A DNA stretch of 13,033 nucleotides from Caldithrix sp. (lineage in GTDB: Bacteria; KSB1; UBA2214; DYKH01): the NCBI GenBank assembly GCA_020722685.1, contig DYKH01000143.1:1-13033 (forward strand), read 5' to 3'. The position numbers and the translations under genes are program-made. Below, piece after piece: positions 6,474 to 13,033 of the stretch. The notes beneath the pieces are model-generated. The model was not told the origin of the DNA. It ran no database searches and saw nothing but the letters and a program-made list of their open reading frames with translations. Position 1 is the first letter of the stretch. The number at the start of each line of letters is the position of its first letter.

Positions 6474-6946
6474 AGATGCTTTGCTTTAGAGCTTCCATTT
6501 TTCGCAAAACCGCACTAATAATTTCCTTTTTCTTTTTAGGGGTAGTCTTCCACGCTTGTTTTTGGGGGAGCCACGTATTTGGCTTAATGCCATTTCCTTT
6601 CGAATTTACCGCCAGATACCTTGGTTCAAACCTTCTCACTGGTTCGCTTCGAATTGCATTCTCACTCCGCATATTCTCAGACAAAAACAGCGTCGACTCA
6701 CCGCTTCCCCATAGCGTAGCACAGGGTTTTGCGCCAGCCGGTTACACCTTTTCAAGATTTTCAAACAGTCGGCTTTTGCTTGCGGCGAGGGTCGGCAAAG
6801 AATCCACAGGATCCGTTTCTCCGACCCTTTCTTGGCCAAGGTATGCTTTGACTGTGCCAATGAGGCTCCCGTGCAGAATACTTTTCACGATAGCAGGAGA
6901 AGATGACCAAAGCCATTATCTGTCATTGTTTGCAAGCAGTACATAG
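6470..6946 (+). CDS. Doubtful ORF, 158 aa with hydrophobic N-terminus
   Basis: Two in-frame ATGs (6470 and 6476) follow GAGGAG (6464-6469); the second is better spaced at 6 nt. The product would start with a basic patch (FRK, 11-13) and a hydrophobic stretch (about 14-32, IISFFFLGVVF), like a signal peptide or membrane anchor. The rest is rich in Ser, Arg, Leu and Phe without recognisable motifs, and both strands carry open frames here. Codon use resembles non-coding A+T-rich sequence more than the neighbouring genes. The start lies inside a strong stem. I keep it because ribosome binding site, start and leader structure coincide, but it may well be spurious or the remnant of a decayed gene. 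No function is proposed. Confidence 0.25.
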   Translation: MEMLCFRASIFRKTALIISFFFLGVVFHACFWGSHVFGLMPFPFEFTARYLGSNLLTGSLRIAFSLRIFSDKNSVDSPLPHSVAQGFAPAGYTFSRFSNSRLLLAARVGKESTGSVSPTLSWPRYALTVPMRLPCRILFTIAGEDDQSHYLSLFASST

Positions 6947-7562
6947 TTACAGGTAGCAAATTCGGAAACCAATATACGCCTTGCGTTCTCTGATTCTAAG
7001 GCAAATAATTCGCGCCGGATCGAGATTTTTCTAATCAAACTTACTCCCAAGGGCTTCATCATGAGCTGGCAGCGTTGGGCAGAAATCGTGCGCAATAGCC
7101 ATCGAAGCAAGCGACCATTGCATGACTATTGCTTGTTTCAATGCGTTCAGAAGCATTCAACAGACCAAGTGGGCCTGCCTCGGGCAGAACTGGCAGTCCG
7201 CACCATTACTGATTGTTTCTCTTTGGGAAAACGCCCGCGTGATTGCAAAGGGGCGCCCAATTACCTCAGCTTTATCTCAAGTGGTATCACTAGACTTGGG
7301 GAGGCAGTCCCTTGTCGACTCGCGTTGGGTCTTGGCTCGCCGATGGGTTTTGTTTCTATCCTCATCAAGCGAATTGTGAGAAGAGCAGAAGGTGTTGAAC
7401 ACCTCCTGATGGCTCGTTGAGGCTTGTTTTTCAAGTGCAATCGTCTGAAAGCGAGCTCGGACGAATTTTCATTGCACCGTCGCCTTATGCAATGTTTATG
7501 GCGCGCAACAGAAAGCAGCAAACGGCTTTGGCTTGTTAGTTTTTTGTGAGAAAGAGGTCAGA
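6947..7562. other. Gene-free stretch before the GNAT / PKS unit
   Basis: About 615 bases with overlapping short frames (for example + strand 7061-7420 and 7122-7379), none with a ribosome binding site or a protein I recognise. It contains GCAATAG/CTATTGC (7092-7132), the dyad at 7390-7404, ATTGCA/TGCAAT (7471-7493) and a small stem AAAGC/GCTTT around 7513-7532. The promoter for the GNAT / PKS genes should lie here, but no hexamer pair is convincing. It may be degraded coding sequence. Confidence 0.4.
7390..7404. promoter_or_regulatory. Perfect 15-base dyad, possible operator
   Basis: AGGTGTT-G-AACACCT is a perfect 7+1+7 palindrome 158 bases before the GNAT start. A repressor-type site for the GNAT / PKS unit is possible. 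About one such palindrome is expected by chance in a window of this size, so support is weak. Confidence 0.25.
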
Positions 7563-8273
7563 ATGAGCGATGCGGAGAAATCAATACCGGAAGAGACGAT
7601 AGAGGCGATAGCGAGAAGTTTTTTCAAAGAAACCTCCAGCTATGGCTTTAGACAAGTCGACTATGTGAAATTTGTCAATCAGATACTCGACATGTCGATG
7701 AAAAATGGCGTCAAAAGCCTGCCGAAGAAACAAGAAACGGTTTATGACACTCGCCCTTCCGCTCAAGGATTGCCTCTCGAAGGCGAAAGGGTAAAGATCA
7801 GGCAATTTGGCGAAAAAGAGGACCGCGAGCTATTCGAAAGGTGGATTCGTGACGAGAATGGCCGATACTTTCTTATTTCGAGGACCACAGCGCAACCGCT
7901 TGACACCGCTCGGCTTCTGAAGAGCGATAAGGACATCTTGGGCCTGATTATTCTTCCTGACGGCAAGCCGATTGGTCTGATGGCCTTTTTCGATTTCGAC
8001 CATGCTCAAAAAAAAGCCGAATTGAGAAAGCTGATCGGCGAGCCGCTTTACCGTGGCAAGGGTTATGCAAAAGAAGCGACTTTTCTGTGGATCCAATACG
8101 GGCTTGCTAACTTGGGTTTACGAAAAATTTACTTGAATACGTTGGATACCAATTTCCGCAATATTCGGCTGAATGAGGAGCTTGGATTCAAGGTAGAAGG
8201 AATCCTGCGTAACGAGTGCTTCTTTGATGGCGAATATCATGACATTTTGCGCATGGCTCTCACAAAAGAGTAA
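7563..8273 (+). CDS. GNAT-family acetyltransferase (RimJ/RimL type) with N-terminal extension
   Basis: GNAT enzymes move an acetyl or other acyl group from its CoA thioester to an amine. The 236-residue protein has a GNAT domain from about residue 75 to the end. Motif A is LRKLIGEPLYRGKGYAKEAT (154-173), with the CoA-pyrophosphate loop YRGKGYA at 163-169. Motif B is NIRLNEELGFKVEG (200-213), and the end, FFDGEYHDILRMAL, is typical of RimJ/RimL-like members. Ahead of it is a helical segment (about 1-50) and a linker that the family lacks. ATG 7563 is preferred because GAGG at 7554-7557 lies 5 nt before it; a TTG at 7533 has none. The PKS start follows 56 nt after the stop with no terminator between, so the two are probably co-transcribed and this enzyme may act on the pathway product or its carrier. 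The substrate is unknown. Confidence 0.88.
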   Translation: MSDAEKSIPEETIEAIARSFFKETSSYGFRQVDYVKFVNQILDMSMKNGVKSLPKKQETVYDTRPSAQGLPLEGERVKIRQFGEKEDRELFERWIRDENGRYFLISRTTAQPLDTARLLKSDKDILGLIILPDGKPIGLMAFFDFDHAQKKAELRKLIGEPLYRGKGYAKEATFLWIQYGLANLGLRKIYLNTLDTNFRNIRLNEELGFKVEGILRNECFFDGEYHDILRMALTKE

Positions 8274-8329
8274 ATCGAGTTCACGCGAGTGGGTCAATCT
8301 CAACATTAACGGTAGCAAAAAAGGACAAT

Positions 8330-11300
8330 ATGACCAGTGGGCATGATAGGGAGGTGGCTCTCATTAGCCATTCGACGTTGGTTGATCTGCTGCGTTGGCG
8401 AGCGTCGATCCAACCGGATCGTCTTGCATACACTTTTCTTTCGGACGGAGAGACTGAAGAGGGGCGTTTGACCTATTCCGAGCTTGACCGGAAGGCTCGC
8501 AGCATCGGCGCCAAGCTGCAATCGATGGGTCTTGCAGGCGAGCGCGCCCTGCTGCTGTACCCACCGGGCTTGGAATACATCGCGGCGTTTTGGGGCTGCC
8601 TGTATGCCGGAGTCGTTGCTGTCCCGGCGTACCCGCCGCAGAACAAAAGAAATCTGCCAAGACTGCTTTCGATCATCTCCGATGCCGGCGCAAAGATTGC
8701 TCTGCTCCGCGAGTCCTTCGCATCCAAGATGACAACCTTGTTCGCCGAGGATGAGACGCGAATGGCAATCCCCGTCCAGGCCACCGATATAGAAATCACT
8801 GAATTGGCCGAGCAATGGGAGCCGCCCAAAGTCGACACGAATTCATTGGCCTTCTTGCAGTACACCTCCGGCTCGACCGGGAAGCCCAAAGGGGTCATGT
8901 TAAGCCACGGGAACCTGCTGCACAATCTGTTTCAAATCCAACAGGGCTTTAGCATGACTGGCGAAGATATCGGCGTCATCTGGCTGCCGCCGTATCATGA
9001 CATGGGACTCATCGGCGGAATCTTGGAACCGCTCTTTTCAGGGAGCCACTGTGTTCTCATGCCACCTGCCGCCTTTCTCCAGCGTCCGCTCCGCTGGCTG
9101 GAAGCAATCTCCAAATACCGGGGGACCGTCAGTGGAGGGCCCAATTTCGCATACGATTTCTGCGTTCGTAAAATTAGCCCGGAACAGACGCGAGCTCTCG
9201 ACCTGAGCTCTTGGGCGGTCGCCTTTAATGGCGCCGAGCCGGTTCGGGCGGAGACGATGGAAAGATTCGCGGCCGCCTTTGCGAACTGCGGATTCCATCG
9301 CAGGGCCTTTTATCCTTGCTTTGGACTTGCCGAAGCCACGCTTATTGTTTCCGGGATCGAACGGGAGAACGAGTTTGTAGCGCGCAAGTTCAGAAAGATA
9401 GGAGTAGAGGGCCATAGGGTGGAGGTCGCCTCTGAAGGGGAAATGAATGCATCGACTTTGATTGGCTGCGGACGAAGCATTGGCGAGCAGACCGTGAAAG
9501 TCGTTCACCCGGAAACGAGATTGGAATGTGAGTCAGGGGAGATCGGCGAAATCTGGGTCAAGGGACGTAATGTCGCCCAGGGATACTGGGGAAAGGAAGA
9601 GGAGAGCACACGAGTTTTTAAAGCCTCCATCGCGGATACCGGTGAATCGCCATTCATGCGCACAGAGGATCTCGGATTCTTTCATGAAGGAGAACTTTTT
9701 GTAACCGGGCGCATAAAGGACCTTATCATTATAAGGGGAGTTAATCATTATCCGCAGGATATTGAACAAACAGTGGGAAGCTGCCATCCCTCTCTCCGTC
9801 CCGGTGGGGGAGCGGCTTTTTCCGTGGACATCGCAGGTGAAGAGCGACTCATCATCGCTCACGAGGTGGAATTCCGAGAAAAGCCGGACATTCAGGAAGT
9901 CGCTTCTGCCGTGCGTCAAGCGGTTGCTGAGGAGCATGATATCCAGCTTTATGCGCTTGTTCTCATTAATCCCGGACGGATTCCAAAGACTTCCAGTGGA
10001 AAAATTCAGAGATATGCCTGCCGGGAAGGATTTTTAAACGGCACTCTGGACAGCTTGGGCGAATGGCGGTTGCCGTTGGATGGCAAAGAGGAAGAGCCGG
10101 AAATACCATTTGAGGATACAGAGAAAAGCGAACCTAAACGGGTTACGATTCAGGCGACAAAAACGCAACAAGAGATTATCGATTGGTTGGTAACCCATCT
10201 TTCCGCCCGACTCAAGGTAGCCGCGCGAGACATAGACATTTGGCAGCCCTTTGCTCGCTATGGCCTTGATTCGGTGAACGCAGTTGCGCTGGCCGGAGAT
10301 TTGGAGGCTTGGTTAGGTTTTCCCTTAGCGCCGACTTTGGCCTATGATTATCCGACGATCGAGGCGTTGTCACGTCACCTTGCTGGTGAAGCTGCCATCT
10401 CGCCATCCGAGATCGAACCGGCGATGGGGAAAAAAGACGAAAAAGAGCCCATCGCCATTGTCGGCATTGGCTGCCGATTCCCTATGGCCGAAAATGCGGA
10501 TGCTTTTTGGCGTCTGTTGTCGAGCGGAATGGATGCCATCTCTGAAGTGCCCCCAAATCGCTGGGACCCAGAGGCATTTTATAGTCCTGATCCAGATGAA
10601 CCAGGCAAAATGATCACTCGTCACGGTGGTTTCTTGTCCGATGTGGATCAATTTGATCCCCACTTTTTCGGTATATCTCCTCGTGAAGCTACCCGAATGG
10701 ATCCCCAACAGCGCTTGATATTGGAAGTAGCGTGGGAAGCCTTAGAGGACGCAGGAATAGCTCCAGATAAGATTGCAGGTAGCAAGACAGGCGTCTTTAT
10801 TGGGATCAGCAACCACGATTATTCGCTGCTGCAGCATGGAGACCCGTCCAACATCGATGTCTACACGGGCACGGGCAATGCTTTTAGTATAGCCTCTAAC
10901 CGCTTGTCCTATACTCTTGATCTTCACGGCCCCAGCTTGGCAGTGGACACGGCTTGCTCGTCGTCGCTGGTTGCTTTGCATTTGGCCTGTCAAAGCTTAA
11001 ATAAAGGAGACTCTTCCTTAGCCATCGCCGGAGGAGTAAACGTCATATTAACGCCAGAACTCAATATTGCTTTCTCCCATGCTCGTATGATGGCTGCCGA
11101 CGGTCGCTGCAAGACTTTCGATGCCAAGGCAGACGGATACATCCGTGGGGAAGGCTGCGGCATCGTGGTGCTCAAGCGCCTTTCTGATGCGATCAAGGAT
11201 GGGGATCACATTTGGGCGGTCATTCGCGGTTCAGCGGTCAATCAAGATGGTCGGAGTAATGGCATCACGGCCCCTAACGGACTGGCTCAGCAGTTAGTGA

Positions 11301-13033
11301 TCCAGCAAGCTTTGAATGACGCGCAGATTTTGCCCGCACAAATTGATTACGTCGAAGCCCATGGCACCGGCACCATTTTGGGTGATCCGATTGAGGTGCA
11401 GGCTTTGGGCACCGTGCTACAGGGAAGGTCCAAGGATCGACCTTGCCTCATCGGCTCGGTTAAAACCAATATTGGTCATTTGGAAGCCGCGGCCGGCATA
11501 GCCGGTTTAATTAAGGTTGTGCTTGCCCTAAAACATGAAGAAATTCCACCGCATCTGCATTTCCAAGAGCTCAATCCGCACATTCCTTTAGATCAATTGC
11601 CCTTAAAAATAACGACGGGGCGGCAGCCTTGGTCTGCGGGAACAAAGCCTCGTGTGGCTGGGATTAGCTCATTTGGCTTTGGTGGCACTAACGCCCACAT
11701 TGTGGTCGAAGAAGCACCGGCTATGAGTCCGAAGCATAATGAAATCGACCGGCCACTGCACTTGCTCTGCCTTTCCGCAAGAGATGAGAAAGCGCTAAGA
11801 GAACTAGCAGCTCGCTTCGAAAAATACCTTGCCAATCATACACAAGAAGCCATTGCGGATATCTGCCATACTGCCAATACCGGAAGAACCCACTTTGCGC
11901 ATCGTCTGGCCGCAATGGCGCCATCGAGTGAGGAAGCACGAGCTACCTTGAGCTCATTCGTTAGTGGACAACAATCGGCCAAAATTCAGGTTGGCCAGAT
12001 TCAGGGTGCAAGCAGACCTCTGGTTGCCTTCCTATTCACCGGGCAAGGAGCACAACATATTGGCATGGGGCGCCAGCTTTACGATACCCAGCCTACCTTC
12101 AGAAAAGCGTTAGACAAATGCGCACAAATCTTGGAAGCGTATTTGGAAAAGCCTTTGCTGTCGGTAATCTTTCCGGAGGATGGCGCGGCATCGCCAATAG
12201 ATGAAACAGCTTACACCCAACCTGCTTTGTTTGCCATTGAATACGCTTTGGCCGAGATGTGGCAATCATGGGGTATCACACCGGACTATGTCATTGGCCA
12301 CAGCGTCGGCGAATACGTGGCAGCCTGTGTAGCAGGGGTTTTCAGCTTGGAGGACGGATTAAAGCTCATCGCCGCGCGTGGTCGGCTCATGCAATCCTTA
12401 CCGCAAGACGGTGAAATGGCCGCCATTTTTGCCGATCACTCCCCAGTTGCAATTGAGCTGGAGCCATTTAAGGAGCAAGTCAGCATAGCGGGCGTCAACG
12501 GTCCCGATAACACGGTTATCTCCGGCAAAAAGGAAGCGATACAGGTGATAGCAGAGAAATTCCGCGCTGCCGGCATTGAATCCCGTCCCCTCAATGTGTC
12601 GCATGCGTTTCATTCACCGCTCATGGAACCGATTCTTGATGAATTTGAAAAGATTGCTTCCGAGATTCGTTATTCATCACCGCGAATCGGGTTGATATCC
12701 AACCTAACCGGCAAGCTTTTCGATTTCGGATTTTGGAATGCGGATGGTTCGACTGCGCTCACCACAAGTTTGGGAATGAAAAGCAAGCCCGATGAAACTT
12801 TAAATCCGCAATCCGCAATCCGCAATCCGCAATCGTTAGCTGCTTATTGGCGGCAGCATATTCGCGAAGCGGTGCAATTTTATGCTGGGATGCAGACGCT
12901 GGCTGAGCAGGGCTGTGAAATCTTCTTAGAGCTGGGCCCGAATCCGGTCCTATTGGGTATGGGCAGAAGATGCTTGCCGGATAGCAAAGGGTCTTGGCTG
13001 CCATCCTTGAAACAAGGCAAGGATGACTGGCAA
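8330..13033 (+). CDS. Type I polyketide synthase, FAAL-ACP-KS-AT (partial, 3' end beyond window)
   Basis: An unbroken frame of 1568 codons from ATG 8330 (AAGGA at 8321-8325) to the window edge. Fatty acyl-AMP ligase domain, about 13-590: LQYTSGSTGKPKG (176-188), LPPYHDMGLIGG, SGGPNFAYD, FGLAEATL, a FAAL-type insertion near 345-378, and TSSGKIQR with Lys558. It would activate a fatty acid as acyl-AMP and pass it to the fused carrier. ACP, about 613-690, has phosphopantetheine Ser648 in YGLDSV. Ketosynthase, about 706-1130, has Cys876 (DTACSSS), His1011 (EAHGTGT) and His1050 (KTNIGHLE). Acyltransferase, about 1232-1545, has FTGQGAQ, Ser1325 in GHSVGE, and HAFH (1425-1428), which predicts malonyl-CoA. 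All catalytic residues are present except that the RTGDLG of the ligase reads RTEDLG (E446). The AT carries about 30 extra residues from a repeat element. This order is that of cyanobacterial olefin synthase and other lipid-starter PKSs; the reducing and release domains lie downstream. Confidence 0.95.
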   Translation, partial: MTSGHDREVALISHSTLVDLLRWRASIQPDRLAYTFLSDGETEEGRLTYSELDRKARSIGAKLQSMGLAGERALLLYPPGLEYIAAFWGCLYAGVVAVPAYPPQNKRNLPRLLSIISDAGAKIALLRESFASKMTTLFAEDETRMAIPVQATDIEITELAEQWEPPKVDTNSLAFLQYTSGSTGKPKGVMLSHGNLLHNLFQIQQGFSMTGEDIGVIWLPPYHDMGLIGGILEPLFSGSHCVLMPPAAFLQRPLRWLEAISKYRGTVSGGPNFAYDFCVRKISPEQTRALDLSSWAVAFNGAEPVRAETMERFAAAFANCGFHRRAFYPCFGLAEATLIVSGIERENEFVARKFRKIGVEGHRVEVASEGEMNASTLIGCGRSIGEQTVKVVHPETRLECESGEIGEIWVKGRNVAQGYWGKEEESTRVFKASIADTGESPFMRTEDLGFFHEGELFVTGRIKDLIIIRGVNHYPQDIEQTVGSCHPSLRPGGGAAFSVDIAGEERLIIAHEVEFREKPDIQEVASAVRQAVAEEHDIQLYALVLINPGRIPKTSSGKIQRYACREGFLNGTLDSLGEWRLPLDGKEEEPEIPFEDTEKSEPKRVTIQATKTQQEIIDWLVTHLSARLKVAARDIDIWQPFARYGLDSVNAVALAGDLEAWLGFPLAPTLAYDYPTIEALSRHLAGEAAISPSEIEPAMGKKDEKEPIAIVGIGCRFPMAENADAFWRLLSSGMDAISEVPPNRWDPEAFYSPDPDEPGKMITRHGGFLSDVDQFDPHFFGISPREATRMDPQQRLILEVAWEALEDAGIAPDKIAGSKTGVFIGISNHDYSLLQHGDPSNIDVYTGTGNAFSIASNRLSYTLDLHGPSLAVDTACSSSLVALHLACQSLNKGDSSLAIAGGVNVILTPELNIAFSHARMMAADGRCKTFDAKADGYIRGEGCGIVVLKRLSDAIKDGDHIWAVIRGSAVNQDGRSNGITAPNGLAQQLVIQQALNDAQILPAQIDYVEAHGTGTILGDPIEVQALGTVLQGRSKDRPCLIGSVKTNIGHLEAAAGIAGLIKVVLALKHEEIPPHLHFQELNPHIPLDQLPLKITTGRQPWSAGTKPRVAGISSFGFGGTNAHIVVEEAPAMSPKHNEIDRPLHLLCLSARDEKALRELAARFEKYLANHTQEAIADICHTANTGRTHFAHRLAAMAPSSEEARATLSSFVSGQQSAKIQVGQIQGASRPLVAFLFTGQGAQHIGMGRQLYDTQPTFRKALDKCAQILEAYLEKPLLSVIFPEDGAASPIDETAYTQPALFAIEYALAEMWQSWGITPDYVIGHSVGEYVAACVAGVFSLEDGLKLIAARGRLMQSLPQDGEMAAIFADHSPVAIELEPFKEQVSIAGVNGPDNTVISGKKEAIQVIAEKFRAAGIESRPLNVSHAFHSPLMEPILDEFEKIASEIRYSSPRIGLISNLTGKLFDFGFWNADGSTALTTSLGMKSKPDETLNPQSAIRNPQSLAAYWRQHIREAVQFYAGMQTLAEQGCEIFLELGPNPVLLGMGRRCLPDSKGSWLPSLKQGKDDWQ
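12721..12835. repeat. Palindromic repeat element with heptamer tandem repeats inside the AT domain
   Basis: Four perfect copies of AATCCGC (12803-12830) plus a partial fifth end at AATCG (12835). The reverse complement of 12809-12835 matches 12721-12747 at 22 of 27 positions, so the 115-bp segment has long inverted ends built on the same heptamer. It lies in frame and encodes Asp1465 to Leu1503 of the PKS, with the 7-residue period NPQSAIR-NPQS. It falls in the loop between SNLTG and YWxxH of the AT domain, which is normally about 10-13 residues but is 44 here. It resembles short non-coding intergenic repeats or MITE-like elements; no transposase or clear target duplication is seen. Confidence 0.75.

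Noticed and set aside
7061..7420. 119-residue + strand ORF in the gap
   Set aside because: No ribosome binding site, overlapping alternative frames of similar length, and no recognisable motif.
7503..7540. Possible integron attC-like site before the GNAT gene (CAACAG ... CTTGTTAG)
   Set aside because: The ends do not fit the RYYYAAC / GTTRRRY core pattern, the stem is only partial, and no integrase or other cassette is present.
9038..9937. Reverse-strand ORFs of 156 and 134 residues
   Set aside because: They lie antisense to the FAAL domain, whose + strand frame carries every expected motif.
12759..13004. 81-residue reverse-strand ORF containing LTIADCGLRIADL
   Set aside because: This is the reverse translation of the AATCCGC repeat. 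Such peptides are a common artefact of this type of repeat, and the + strand PKS frame is continuous here.

Overview
The window comes from a bacterial genome of roughly 50% G+C with ordinary Shine-Dalgarno sites and ATG, occasionally GTG, starts. All confident genes are on the + strand. No rRNA, tRNA, CRISPR array, plasmid gene or recognisable transposase is present. The lineage cannot be fixed from the sequence. Peptide deformylase confirms Bacteria, and the mix of divergent sugar and acyl kinases with a large fatty-acyl-AMP-ligase polyketide synthase would fit an uncultured or little-studied phylum, which is a guess.

Layout. (1) 1-721: the tail of an unidentified gene, then peptide deformylase. 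(2) 1016-2083: a tight two-gene unit, a 101-residue protein of unknown function followed after 9 nt by a sugar-1-phosphate nucleotidyltransferase. (3) 2395-4634: a ROK-family sugar kinase preceded by an operator-like palindrome, then an acetate-kinase-family protein in which two of the usual catalytic residues are replaced. (4) 4775-5788: a PLP enzyme of the D-cysteine desulfhydrase / ACC deaminase family. (5) 5789-7562: almost 1.8 kb without a convincing gene. It opens with a good sigma70-type promoter, contains several nested inverted repeats that could fold as RNA, and has one doubtful ORF (6470-6946) whose ribosome binding site and start codon lie inside a 12-bp stem. (6) 7563-13033: a GNAT acetyltransferase followed after 56 nt by a giant type I polyketide synthase that runs off the window. 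Its 1568 visible residues read FAAL - ACP - KS - AT with no interruption.

How the genes work together. Regions 2 and 3 look like sugar handling and activation: phosphorylation by the ROK kinase and NTP-dependent activation of a sugar phosphate. The link is by proximity only. Region 6 is the start of a lipid-initiated polyketide pathway. The FAAL would activate a fatty acid as acyl-AMP and load it on the fused ACP (Ser648), and KS-AT would extend it with malonyl-CoA. This order matches the N-terminal half of cyanobacterial olefin synthase and of other lipid-starter PKSs. The product depends on domains beyond 13033.

The most unusual features are a 115-bp palindromic element with heptamer tandem repeats embedded in frame in the AT domain (12721-12835), the substituted acetate kinase homologue, and the structured gene-poor stretch at 5946-6473.
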